DNA from: an uncultured Chitinophaga sp.
GTDB lineage: Bacteria; Bacteroidota; Bacteroidia; Cytophagales; Cyclobacteriaceae
DNA length: 64,000 nucleotides
NCBI GenBank assembly: GCA_902168205.1
Contig: CABHOK010000007.1
Location: forward strand, 310,001-374,000
Direction: 5' to 3'
Part shown: piece after piece, positions 9,999 through 18,269 of the stretch
Numbering within the stretch: the stretch's first letter is position 1
Layout: each line of letters begins with the position of its first letter
The notes under the pieces: model-generated
Told to the model about the DNA's origin: nothing
Databases searched by the model: none
What the model saw: the letters and a program-made list of their open reading frames with translations, nothing else
Made by a program: the position numbers and the translations under genes

Positions 9999-10706
9999 AT
10001 GAGTACAACGCCCCGCCTATCCGCGATTGTTCCCTGCTTCAACCAGGGAAGGTATATAAATTTTTCTATTAACAGCATCACGAATCAAACCATACCGGTT
10101 GATGAGATTATTATAGTGGATGACGGCTCTACGGATACACAAACCACAGCATGGATAAAAAGTTACAACCACCCCAACGTAAAAATCGTCTCCCAGAAAA
10201 ATAGCGGCCCGGCTACAGCGCGCAACAATGGCTATAAGTATTGTAATGGTGACTATATATTACTTCTGGATGCAGACGATATGTTCGAAAGGACTTTCGT
10301 TGAGAAAGCCTGCAATGTCTTATGCAAGCATCCGGAAGTTGGTGCTGTTTCTTCGCATGTTTTAAAATTTGGCGATCAGGACTATACCTGGCACCCTACC
10401 GGTGGAGACGTTGCCGGATTCATGTTAGGTATAAACAGTGTTGCCTGTGGATTGATAAGAAGAACTGCATGGGATAGTGCGCATGGATTCAATAGCGATA
10501 TGCGAGACGGCTACGAAGATTGGGACTTCTGGCTTCGCATAACAAAGGCCGGCTGGCTGGTACATATCCTCCCCGAGATTTTATTCTACTATCGTGCAAA
10601 GAAAGAATCCCGTGTTGTTGATACCATCCGGAAGCACAAAGATCTGTACCGTCAAATTCGCTTCAATCATCCAGATATATTCAGTAAGTATTTCGAAGAA
10701 AATTAA
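9999..10706 (+). CDS. Family 2 glycosyltransferase
   Basis: 235 residues with the complete GT2 GT-A core: LSAIVPCFNQGRYI at the start, DEIIIVDDGSTD around residue 41, the SGPATARNNG nucleotide-sugar motif, the metal-binding Asp91-Ala-Asp93 in LLLDADDMF, and YEDWDFWLRI with the likely catalytic acidic residues. No membrane segment is visible, so it is cytosolic. It sits between the DUF6734-like gene and a GT8 gene with gaps of 10 and 12 bases. Since no polysaccharide assembly genes are nearby and a peptide precursor is 2 kb away, glycosylation of the peptide or of a small acceptor is a reasonable inference, not a demonstrated role. Confidence 0.88.
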   Translation: MSTTPRLSAIVPCFNQGRYINFSINSITNQTIPVDEIIIVDDGSTDTQTTAWIKSYNHPNVKIVSQKNSGPATARNNGYKYCNGDYILLLDADDMFERTFVEKACNVLCKHPEVGAVSSHVLKFGDQDYTWHPTGGDVAGFMLGINSVACGLIRRTAWDSAHGFNSDMRDGYEDWDFWLRITKAGWLVHILPEILFYYRAKKESRVVDTIRKHKDLYRQIRFNHPDIFSKYFEEN

Positions 10707-10718
10707 ACCCCATACGCA

Positions 10719-11573
10719 ATGCGATATACCTATGTAACCATGCTATACTCTGACAACTTTCTTCCAGGGCTGTTGGTTCTACATCACTCCCTGAAAAAAG
10801 CTCATTCGAAATATCCCCTCCTCGTGCTGGTGACGGCAAACGTATCGAAGGACATTATCTTCATGATTACATCGCTTGGCATGCAGACCGAGCGCTTCGA
10901 TTTCATTGTGAATCCGGATGCAACAAAGCCCGCACGATTCCGCGAGATGTATAGCAAATTATACATTTTCGGAATGGAGCATTATGATAAGATCGTTTAT
11001 ATAGATTCCGATATGTTGGTATGCGCCAACATAGACATACTGTTTTCAAAAAAACACTTGTCTGCTGCTAATTCCGGGGGCATGCTTCCCGAGCATACCG
11101 ACTGGAAAGATTTAAATGCCGGATTGCTGGTGGTCGTTCCCAACAGGGCAACGCTAAATGACATGTTATCGAAGATTGATTCTGTCACCTCGTCCGATGG
11201 TGGTGACCAGGGCTTTTTACACTCATACTATCCGAATTGGAGAATGGAAGAAGAGCTTCACCTGGATCATGGCTATAATATGTTTCCAGCCATTCTGGAA
11301 CGCTATCACGAGCTTTTTGGATATACCATAGCCACTCCGTTGGACGATCCTTCTACAGAACGTTTAGTTCGCGTAATTCACTTTTGCGGCCCGACAAAGC
11401 CCTGGGATAAAAGATTTGATTATAAAAATTGTCTTGGTATGAATAGAGTAACGGTTGACCTGTGGAGAAACTGCCTGCATGATTTTCTCAGTTTACTACC
11501 GATCAATGCAGTGCGTTTCTTTCATACTTATGGAGTTCAGGATTTTGTAAAGGATGAAGAGTTGATTGTATAG
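10719..11573 (+). CDS. Family 8 glycosyltransferase (glycogenin/LgtC-like)
   Basis: 284 residues. The start MRYTYVTMLYSDNFLPGLLV, the DxD motif Asp96-Ser-Asp98 in IVYIDSDMLVCANI, the DLNAGLLVV segment and the closing HFCGPTKPWD motif are those of GT8 retaining glycosyltransferases that use UDP-sugars. It is the last gene of the plus-strand unit beginning at 7971 and ends 6 bases from the convergent stop of the radical SAM gene, with no clear terminator between. Self-glucosylating glycogenins of this family act on Tyr; the peptide core here holds four Tyr, an attractive but untested link. Confidence 0.88.
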   Translation: MRYTYVTMLYSDNFLPGLLVLHHSLKKAHSKYPLLVLVTANVSKDIIFMITSLGMQTERFDFIVNPDATKPARFREMYSKLYIFGMEHYDKIVYIDSDMLVCANIDILFSKKHLSAANSGGMLPEHTDWKDLNAGLLVVVPNRATLNDMLSKIDSVTSSDGGDQGFLHSYYPNWRMEEELHLDHGYNMFPAILERYHELFGYTIATPLDDPSTERLVRVIHFCGPTKPWDKRFDYKNCLGMNRVTVDLWRNCLHDFLSLLPINAVRFFHTYGVQDFVKDEELIV

Positions 11574-11579
11574 AGAATG

Positions 11580-12812
11580 TTACTCTACTTCGCTATAGTC
11601 GTTATTCAAAATAGCTACCGCTTCCTCAAATGCAATTGCAGATATACCCGATTCCTCTAACACCTCTGCCGGCAGCGATTCAATAATTCTGTTTTGAATA
11701 TGCGTGATGATTTTCAGCAGATCGTAGCAATATATAGATGGGTTGTTGAAAGCATTTTCTTTACTATACCGGTGCGGCAGGAAACCGCCACCACAAATCT
11801 CCACGATTGGGCACCGCTGGCATTTTGCGCACAGCTGCTTATGACTCAGGTTATACATTTTAACCAAGTCTGTTTCCAGTGCTTCCGACAGTTCGGTTGT
11901 AAAAACGTGCGAATTGTCTTTTGTAAATCCATCACCACAAATCTTCAGTATATCCGAAGTTTCTATACTGCCGTTAGTCTCCACAATAAGCACCTCGTTG
12001 TTTCCTCCTCCGATTTGTTCTGATACAAAATCTTTTCCGAGGAGTCCGTGTATAATATGCCGGAAGAAACGGATGGATACACGGTCTTTAGGATCATTAT
12101 ACCAGTATTCAAAGATTTTGATAAACCAGTCTCCGTATGGCGCGCTGACAGAGCCTATATCTTCTTTGCCGGGGGATGGCTTCTCGTAATTGGCGTCTGG
12201 CAAAAGAAAGTCTATATCACGAGCTCCAATAGTCTTGAAATGATTATAGGTTTCAACCGGATCCGATGCTGCATCCACAACACATAGCACGCCCGGGCGT
12301 TCACGAAGGTCAGTAGAATTCAAGGCAACCTGGAGACCTTTTACGATGTTGTTGTACGATCCTCTTCCGGAATGATCGATCCTGAATTTATCATTCTGTG
12401 CGGGCGTTCCATCCAGACTTACCCCTACATATACATTCAATTCTCCGAATAGTTTACACCATTCATCGTCCAGTAAAACACCGTTGGTTTGTACACTATA
12501 TCTGACGCGTACATGCTCACTCAGCATGCTATTGGCTTTAGCAACAAACTTCCTGTAAAATTCATGTCCCGCCAACAGAGGTTCTCCACCGTGAAAAACG
12601 ATGATAAAAGATTCAAGATTATGCTCCTGACAATGATTCCTGATGCGTAGCAGAAGTGCATCAACAACTTCGTCACGCATAAATTTAGGTTGCTTGCGAT
12701 ACGTTTCATCACCCATATTATACATATAGCAATACGTACAATTTAAGTTACATCGGCTTGCCACCTTTATTACTATCGCACTGCAGCGTAAAATTTCCTG
12801 ATCTTTTTCCAT
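11580..12812 (-). CDS. Radical SAM/SPASM peptide maturase, Fxs (FxsB-like) type
   Basis: About 410 residues from the ATG at 12812. The frame is open further upstream to 12929, but that extension would run across the hairpin and into the precursor gene, so the shorter start (MEKDQEILRC) is chosen. The radical SAM cluster motif is Cys21-x3-Cys25-x2-Cys28 (CNLNCTYC), with the GGEP motif in VFHGGEPLL. The SPASM region near the C-terminus has CAKCQRCPIVEICGGG followed by LPHRYS, NPS and YC, the arrangement I associate with FxsB-type maturases. Members of the Fxs, Xye and GRRM groups install three-residue cyclophanes, a C-C bond from an aromatic side chain to the beta carbon two residues later. The precursor just upstream ends in Phe-Tyr-Ser-Arg-Val, the expected FxSxx substrate. 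Unlike actinobacterial FxsB, no HExxH extension is fused; that domain is a separate gene at 18270. Confidence 0.88.
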   Translation of the reverse strand: MEKDQEILRCSAIVIKVASRCNLNCTYCYMYNMGDETYRKQPKFMRDEVVDALLLRIRNHCQEHNLESFIIVFHGGEPLLAGHEFYRKFVAKANSMLSEHVRVRYSVQTNGVLLDDEWCKLFGELNVYVGVSLDGTPAQNDKFRIDHSGRGSYNNIVKGLQVALNSTDLRERPGVLCVVDAASDPVETYNHFKTIGARDIDFLLPDANYEKPSPGKEDIGSVSAPYGDWFIKIFEYWYNDPKDRVSIRFFRHIIHGLLGKDFVSEQIGGGNNEVLIVETNGSIETSDILKICGDGFTKDNSHVFTTELSEALETDLVKMYNLSHKQLCAKCQRCPIVEICGGGFLPHRYSKENAFNNPSIYCYDLLKIITHIQNRIIESLPAEVLEESGISAIAFEEAVAILNNDYSEVE

Positions 12813-12840
12813 TGCTACTATTTTAGTGTTTAGAATAAAG

Positions 12841-12870
12841 GGACAATGAGATAAGTATATCTCATTGTCC
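12841..12870 (-). terminator. Hairpin between precursor and maturase genes (likely attenuator)
   Basis: A perfect 13-bp inverted repeat, GGACAATGAGATA and TATCTCATTGTCC, with a 4-base loop. It lies between the precursor stop (12880) and the maturase start (12812). On the minus strand it is followed by CTTTATTC rather than a long T-run, so it looks like a partial terminator or RNA-stabilising stem. Such stems between precursor and enzyme genes raise the amount of precursor relative to enzyme. Confidence 0.75.
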
Positions 12871-12879
12871 GGGGAAGGT

Positions 12880-13053
12880 CTATACGCGGCTATAGAATTG
12901 TTGGTAATAGCCTTGTGAATAGGCTGCACTCAGATCAAGTCCTCCTATATAGTTTTTGGCAAGATCTTTAACAGCTTCATTTTTGAATGAATCGATTGAC
13001 TGACGAATCATTTCTGACTGTTTTTTTTCGAGTTTAATCTTCTTGGATTTCAT
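12880..13053 (-). CDS. RiPP precursor peptide, GG leader with FxSxx-COOH tail
   Basis: 57 codons, ATG at 13053 and TAG at 12880-12882. The leader is rich in Lys (MKSKKIKLEKKQ) then amphipathic (SIDSFKNEAVKDLAKNY) and ends in Ile-Gly37-Gly38, a double-glycine site. The predicted core is residues 39-57, LDLSAAYSQGYYQQFYSRV, with four Tyr and one Phe. The last five residues, Phe-Tyr-Ser-Arg-Val, fit FxSxx-COOH exactly, the hallmark of Fxs precursors first described in actinobacteria. The C39 exporter at 20161 would cut after Gly38. Its maturase gene follows after 67 bases with a hairpin between. No Cys is present, excluding lanthionine or thioether chemistry. It is too short for routine gene calling and could be missed. 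The core, cut site and modification are inferred from motif agreement among three separate genes. Confidence 0.85.
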   Translation of the reverse strand: MKSKKIKLEKKQSEMIRQSIDSFKNEAVKDLAKNYIGGLDLSAAYSQGYYQQFYSRV

Positions 13054-13111
13054 GTTGTTTGATTTAATGGTTAAACATAAGTTGATCAGTATGCGGCCTT
13101 ACACTGTCCAT

Positions 13112-13142
13112 CAAATCGACTAATTATATCATGCTTTTACAA
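13112..13142 (-). promoter_or_regulatory. Probable promoter of the precursor-maturase unit
   Basis: Read on the minus strand: TTG (13142-13140), a 20-base spacer, then TCGATTTG (13119-13112), one base off TAnnTTTG. It would give a leader RNA of roughly 50 bases before the ATG at 13053. Nearby (13160-13200) are repeated TATAGC/GCTATA half-sites, including ATAGCA-N6-TGCTAT at about 13177-13194, that could bind a regulator. Confidence 0.4.
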
Positions 13143-13275
13143 TAGCAGCGATTTATCATTTTTATAGCTATATAAAATAGCAAAAACATGCTATAACAAT
13201 TGACTTCGCCAATGCTATAAATTACATTCACATGATCGATTGCATAGTATCCCATTTGTAACCAAACTCCATTGT

Positions 13276-15675
13276 ATGTTAAGTAACCATCTTAAGATTG
13301 CCTTTCGAAAACTAGCAAGCCAAAAACTCATCACGTTTATTCATCTGTTTGGACTCGCGACTGCTATTGCATCGTGTTTTCTGATAACGCTTTTTGTAAA
13401 AGATGAAGTTGGATTTGATCGTTTTCATACTAAAAAGGAGTATATATTCAGAGCCGTGCGCGAACATACATTCAATGGTGAATCTCAGATTTCCGCTTTA
13501 ACAAACGGAGCACTGGCAAGTGCACTGTCGTCCAATTTTAAAGAAATTGAAACATCAACAAGGCTACTCCTCAAAAAAGGAGTCGTTTCTCTCGAGAACC
13601 AGGCTGAGTCTTTCGCAGATCAACAATTGGCTTTTGCAGATTCTAATTTCCTTACTGTTTTCGACTTCACATTAGCGAAGGGTAACGTGCGTGACGCGCT
13701 GTCAAAACCCGGAACCATTATATTGTCCAAACAGACTGCACAACGCTACTATGGAGATGCTGATCCAATAAACAAAACCCTTGTCGTAGACAATCAACAC
13801 AGCTTCCAGGTTGTGGGAGTTCTGGATGCTATACCTACCAATTCGCATATTCATTTTGACGCCCTTGCATCCATGGCGACTTTGTACTCTTCCACACCTT
13901 GGTTAAACGAATGGAGACGCAATAGCATCTATACCTATGTTGTTCTTGATGATCCGGCTTCTGTTGTTACGTTAAATGCTGAAATGCCGAATCTGGTAGA
14001 GAAATATATAGGCAAAGAAGCACGGCAAAATGTAAATTATTATTTCCAGCCGTTGCTATCAATTCATCACGACACGAATGTGGTGAGTAATGCTGAACCG
14101 GCCCGCAGTAAAAAGGTAATATATATATTTGCCTGCGTTGGTCTTTTCATTTTGATCCTCGGCTGTATCAATTACGTTAATCTCTCAACGGCATACTCCA
14201 TGACACGTGCCAAGGAAATTGGTGTACGTAAAACATTGGGTGCAAAGGGTAATGCATTGATTTCACAATTTCTGCAGGAATCCGTACTGGTTGCAATTAT
14301 CAGTGTGGTACTTGCACTTTTGCTTACAACATTGACCCTTCCATTCTTCAACGATCTTTTGGGAAGAAATATACCTTTGTGGTCCAGTATAGATACGACC
14401 ATTACTATACTGGCGCTATCACTAATCATTATTGTAGTGGTGGGCATTATAGCCGGTTCTTATCCTGCGTTTTACCTGACACGGTTTCATCCCGCGCTAA
14501 CATTAAAGGGTAAGCTTCTGCAGTCGTCAAAGGGCTTTTCCTTTCGAAAGGCATTGGTAGTATTTCAATTTTCCGTTACAATCATGTTAATCAGTTCAAC
14601 CTTCATCATCCAACATCAATTGAAATTCATGTCTGGTTCAAACCTGGGATTTGACCAGCACAACCTGATACAGATACCATTGCGCGATCCACTCCTGATA
14701 CGCCAACAGGAATCAATAAAACAATCGTTTTTGCGAAGTACACCGGGTATTACGGGCATCACTTCAGCCGATAATCTTTTGGACTTCACATCTCGCGTAA
14801 ATGCACGTCTATTAGGAAGCAGCGATGAAAATGAAGTTTTACTCTCGCGAATTTCCTGCGATTTCAACTTCCTGAAGACCGTAAAGTTAAAGCTATTGGC
14901 AGGCAGAGATTTCTCCCTTCAAAATCCTGCTGATTCACTTGACGCTATTATCATCAATGCACAAGCCGTCAAAAAATATGGATGGAATACTCCGCAAGAT
15001 GCCTTGGGACATGAGCTGGAAGGTGTACGATTTGGAGCCAACCGCAAGAGTAAAATTATCGGTGTTGTAGAAGATTTCAACTTTGCACCTATGTATAGTG
15101 AGATTGAGCCGCTGTTGATTGTTTGTGAGCCCGGCGAAATACGACACCTCATCATCAGGTTAGCTCCGGAATCTGTCAGCGAATCACTCGCATCGATCAA
15201 AAATACCTGGCAGAATATTTCAGGTATATGGCCCTTTACTTTCGATTTCGTTGATGATAAAATTGCCACGTTCTACCAAAACGACGCAAGACTCGAAAAA
15301 CTCTTCAACACGTTCGTTGTTCTTTCCATTTGTATTTCATGTCTGGGACTTCTTGGTCTTGTGATATTTACTTCAGAAAGAAAAGCCAAAGAATTTGGTA
15401 TCCGAAAAATTCTGGGGGCTGATATGTCCAGTATTATGGGACTTCTCGTCAGAGAATTTATGATTTTGATAATAATCGCGAATGTGATTGCCTGGCCAAC
15501 GGCCTGGTGGCTTATGAGCAAATGGCTTGAGGGGTTTGCATATCGCATTTCCATTGAGTGGTATATATTTCTGCTGGCAGGTGGTATAGCGCTTCTGATT
15601 GCATTACTAACACTAAGCTTTCAGATTATTCGCTCTGCATCCACGAATCCATTAAAGGTTCTTAAATCGGAATAG
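13276..15675 (+). CDS. MacB/FtsX-type ABC transporter permease
   Basis: About 799 residues from ATG 13276 (MLSNHLKIAFRKLASQKLIT); an upstream TTG at 13240 in frame is less likely. The layout is that of Bacteroidota FtsX-like permeases: one N-terminal membrane helix (FIHLFGLATAIASCFLITLF), a large MacB_PCD periplasmic domain, a group of membrane helices at about residues 285-430, a second periplasmic domain and a final helix group, i.e. two FtsX units fused. No ATP-binding domain is present and no partner ATPase gene is nearby. Divergent from the precursor gene and convergent with a GT-B gene, it may export or give immunity to the product, but such permeases are abundant in this phylum and the link is positional. 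The last 14 bases overlap the end of the opposite-strand gene. Confidence 0.88.
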   Translation: MLSNHLKIAFRKLASQKLITFIHLFGLATAIASCFLITLFVKDEVGFDRFHTKKEYIFRAVREHTFNGESQISALTNGALASALSSNFKEIETSTRLLLKKGVVSLENQAESFADQQLAFADSNFLTVFDFTLAKGNVRDALSKPGTIILSKQTAQRYYGDADPINKTLVVDNQHSFQVVGVLDAIPTNSHIHFDALASMATLYSSTPWLNEWRRNSIYTYVVLDDPASVVTLNAEMPNLVEKYIGKEARQNVNYYFQPLLSIHHDTNVVSNAEPARSKKVIYIFACVGLFILILGCINYVNLSTAYSMTRAKEIGVRKTLGAKGNALISQFLQESVLVAIISVVLALLLTTLTLPFFNDLLGRNIPLWSSIDTTITILALSLIIIVVVGIIAGSYPAFYLTRFHPALTLKGKLLQSSKGFSFRKALVVFQFSVTIMLISSTFIIQHQLKFMSGSNLGFDQHNLIQIPLRDPLLIRQQESIKQSFLRSTPGITGITSADNLLDFTSRVNARLLGSSDENEVLLSRISCDFNFLKTVKLKLLAGRDFSLQNPADSLDAIIINAQAVKKYGWNTPQDALGHELEGVRFGANRKSKIIGVVEDFNFAPMYSEIEPLLIVCEPGEIRHLIIRLAPESVSESLASIKNTWQNISGIWPFTFDFVDDKIATFYQNDARLEKLFNTFVVLSICISCLGLLGLVIFTSERKAKEFGIRKILGADMSSIMGLLVREFMILIIIANVIAWPTAWWLMSKWLEGFAYRISIEWYIFLLAGGIALLIALLTLSFQIIRSASTNPLKVLKSE

Positions 15676-16636
15676 ATGATCCATTGCGGGCAAGTCGAAC
15701 TATGGCTGACTCTTTTAATGATCGAACAAAAGTCTCTGTTTGCAAATCATTGCGTGATGGAAATATTCGCAGGTATTCTGAAGTTTGTGCGACAAGCTTA
15801 TCATCCTGTGCCTTACTATTTGCTTCCTCAAGTGACGAATAGTAAAATGGATAGTCATCACCAAGATATTCGGTGACTGCCGGAATCTTGTTTACCAGGA
15901 TCGGTGTGTTGCGTGCTATACATTCGATAACAACGTTATTGGCGTTACTGTCATACAGATCATTAAAAACAATGGAGGAGCATAACAAATCATCGTACAT
16001 GGAATTGGACACATGGTTTACAACCTGCACATTACGCACTTCTGAAGGTGATTTTCCTACGTACTGTAACTCCTGCTGAATATAGCGCAACGTATAAGAA
16101 TTTAGCAGCAGCATTTTATCAAGCCCCGATACATCTAAGTCAAAGAACGATGTAATTCTGCGCATCCACGTGCCCGCATGCAATATTCTGCGGGTATCCA
16201 AGAACTCTTGGTAACTAAAAACTCTAAGCGGAAACTCTGTAGGATGTTTTACGCTGCCAACCGGTATATTAAAACGATTAACTTTTTCGCTTACATATTC
16301 TGCTACATACCGCGATAATGTAAAAATTCCGCGGCAGTTACCGGCACTCTCTTCAAATATTTTACTGGAGAATATTGCATCTATAGGCTTTACATCATCT
16401 GTCGCCCATGGACAGACTGCTATAGTACCGTGTATAAAACCAATCCAGGGGCTCGTATATGGAAGTGTACCTGCTTCAATGAACCTGTCTGCTGCATAAC
16501 CAAAACTAGCGTCAATTGATCCATTAAAAATAGCTCCATCTTCGCTGTGAATTTCGTGCAGCGACTCCAGTGCATATTTCCATCCGCTCCGGTGTTCATT
16601 CCAAACCACCTGGTCACGGTAGTCAATTCTTACCAT
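15662..16636 (-). CDS. GT-B-fold glycosyltransferase (GT4-like)
   Basis: 324 residues, no signal peptide. The N-terminal half has a Rossmann-like start with a WIGFIHGT segment and a GIFTLSRYVAEYVSE helix, and the C-terminal half has the sugar-nucleotide site (SNANNVVIECIARNTPILVN followed by VTEYLG), the usual GT4 end motif with a Glu in place of the EX7E core. The start overlaps the end of the GNAT-methyltransferase gene by 14 bases, so the two are translationally coupled. The 3' end overlaps the convergent permease gene by 14 bases. It is the third or fourth glycosyltransferase of the cluster and the only GT-B one; acceptor unknown. Confidence 0.75.
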   Translation of the reverse strand: MVRIDYRDQVVWNEHRSGWKYALESLHEIHSEDGAIFNGSIDASFGYAADRFIEAGTLPYTSPWIGFIHGTIAVCPWATDDVKPIDAIFSSKIFEESAGNCRGIFTLSRYVAEYVSEKVNRFNIPVGSVKHPTEFPLRVFSYQEFLDTRRILHAGTWMRRITSFFDLDVSGLDKMLLLNSYTLRYIQQELQYVGKSPSEVRNVQVVNHVSNSMYDDLLCSSIVFNDLYDSNANNVVIECIARNTPILVNKIPAVTEYLGDDYPFYYSSLEEANSKAQDDKLVAQTSEYLRIFPSRNDLQTETFVRSLKESAIVRLARNGSSIPI

Positions 16637-18119
16637 AAGAACTTACCTTTTGCAGCGTGAAGTATATAAACGTGTATTGTGTATTGAATTCCTTCCACTC
16701 AACCACTTTATCAACACCATCCAAATGTAGCGGCTCTAACAACTGAAACCCATACGCATTTGCCAGTTGAATTACCGAAGCGATGCTATCGCGGTTAAAT
16801 ATATAGCTTGATGCACCATAGGCGGAAATGTGATCTGTATTTATATAGTCCTCCCAATAATCAGTTGAAATGAATAAATAGCCTTCAGTTTTGATGATAC
16901 GGTTCATCTCCCGGAAGCAGGCATGTAAATCGATTCCATGCTCAATAACACTTAAGCATGTAACGCCATCAAAGTACTCATCATCAAAATCGGTTGCCGT
17001 AATATCGCCTGGCTGGTATATAATTGTGCCCCTGGTACTTTTGATTTTGAAAGCCAGGTTTATACACGTTAAATTTTTATAATTATATGCAGCCAGTTGT
17101 GGGAGTATACTTGAGTAGTATTCTCCTCCGGCGTCTAATATTTTCGCGCGCGTATCGGTATACCGAAGAACCGTAGATAAAGCTGCGAGAGAATCCCAGT
17201 TCTTTGGAAGATCTTCATGAAACGGAATCCCCAGGCATTTACTTTCATCCAACGCGGTTATAAAATCAGTGTCCTTTTTTAGTATACCACTGGCGGGATA
17301 TACAGAAGGATGCATAAGATTTTCCCTGCTGATGTAGTGTGTTGCGCGCGACCAATCATAAACCTTCAGATTGCCAAAATGTGAAAACCCCATCGTGGAG
17401 TATACACCGGCACTACCAGCGGGTGCCTGCAAAACCACAGCACGGACACCATCCGAAAGCGTGCTATGTACCAAAGTCTCTAAAATATACCGAAACAATT
17501 CCATCCTGTTTTCTTCCGGATGTATACCAACAGTCAACACCCAGCTCACATCGCGCGAAACAAGGCAGTTTACAAAAGCCACATCTCCTTTGCTGTTTCG
17601 AAATACAACCATATCAAGGCGAGCATTGCTACTATATGCTTTTAGTGATGATTCAATTTTAGAATATAGTTGCCTGCCTCCAACATTTGCTATCGTTTCC
17701 TTATATAGCTCTATAGTTGCAATATTCTTCCCATGATTAACCGCGATATCCGGAAGCTTTCCAGATGTTCCTGTTCCAGGATCTGTAACACAGAGTATAT
17801 CTTCACTATCCCGTATTACAAAATTTTGCTTTTCGAATCGATTGCTGTCACGATCCTGCTCAACCGAAAAAATCTTTATATAGTGTACATCTTCATCGGC
17901 CAGCAGGGAAGCTACATCGCGATTGAGAATTTCATCATTATTTAAAGGACTAATAAAAACTGTTCGGGTATCAGGCCGGGCAGAAAACCAGGTGAACGTC
18001 TCCTCCTGCCCGGCTAGCAGCCGGTCCGAGGTTGTCTTTGCCTGACAGATTGCTTTCTCCAGCATACAATCATGGATCAGCGATTTTAAATTCTTGACTT
18101 CAGAAGTATATACTGCCAT
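16623..18119 (-). CDS. Fusion of a GNAT-like domain and a class I SAM methyltransferase
   Basis: 498 residues. Residues about 140-255 look like a GNAT acetyltransferase fold, with the terminal GVYSTMGFSHFGNLKVY resembling the Tyr-x-x-x-Gly-Phe motif of the family; the acetyl-CoA loop is not clear. Residues about 325-445 are a class I methyltransferase: motif I KILDAGGEYYS (327-335), the FDGVTCLSVIEHGID motif and the EGYLFISTDYWED strand. Residues 1-130 are unrecognised. It leads a two-gene minus-strand unit with the GT-B gene (14-base overlap) and is divergent from the HExxH gene. In this setting N- or O-methylation, possibly acetylation, of the peptide or of a sugar on it is plausible. The methyltransferase call is firm, the GNAT call moderate. 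Confidence 0.75.
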   Translation of the reverse strand: MAVYTSEVKNLKSLIHDCMLEKAICQAKTTSDRLLAGQEETFTWFSARPDTRTVFISPLNNDEILNRDVASLLADEDVHYIKIFSVEQDRDSNRFEKQNFVIRDSEDILCVTDPGTGTSGKLPDIAVNHGKNIATIELYKETIANVGGRQLYSKIESSLKAYSSNARLDMVVFRNSKGDVAFVNCLVSRDVSWVLTVGIHPEENRMELFRYILETLVHSTLSDGVRAVVLQAPAGSAGVYSTMGFSHFGNLKVYDWSRATHYISRENLMHPSVYPASGILKKDTDFITALDESKCLGIPFHEDLPKNWDSLAALSTVLRYTDTRAKILDAGGEYYSSILPQLAAYNYKNLTCINLAFKIKSTRGTIIYQPGDITATDFDDEYFDGVTCLSVIEHGIDLHACFREMNRIIKTEGYLFISTDYWEDYINTDHISAYGASSYIFNRDSIASVIQLANAYGFQLLEPLHLDGVDKVVEWKEFNTQYTFIYFTLQKVSSYGKN

Positions 18120-18269
18120 ACTATTGTTTTACGAGTTGCCCTAAGTTCAACACCAGAGAAGTTTTAACCGACAACACAGTATGAATAAATTATTCTTCAC
18201 AATTATATTTTTATTCGCGATCGTTTTTGACGGGTTAGGAGGAACCATCAATTTGCCTGTAAAAAAACT
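18120..18269. promoter_or_regulatory. Divergent intergenic region with a 48-codon open frame
   Basis: 150 bases between the methyltransferase fusion (minus) and the HExxH gene (plus), presumably with both promoters. A frame from ATG 18181 to TAA 18327 would encode 48 residues starting MNKLFFTIIFLFAIVFDGLGG, a hydrophobic segment followed by a Gly-Gly, but it overlaps the start of the HExxH gene and its tail has no RiPP character, so I do not call it a gene. Confidence 0.25.

Noticed and set aside
11580-12812. Anaerobic sulfatase maturase
   Set aside because: No sulfatase gene is near, the target peptide is immediately upstream, and the C-terminal motifs fit a peptide cyclophane maturase better.
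12813-12929. Longer start for the radical SAM gene at 12929
   Set aside because: The extension would cross the 13-bp hairpin and overlap the precursor stop; the sequence before MEKDQEILRC has no family similarity.
12880-13053. Lanthipeptide or bacteriocin of the Cys-containing type
   Set aside because: The core has no Cys and no LanB/LanC/LanM-like gene is present.
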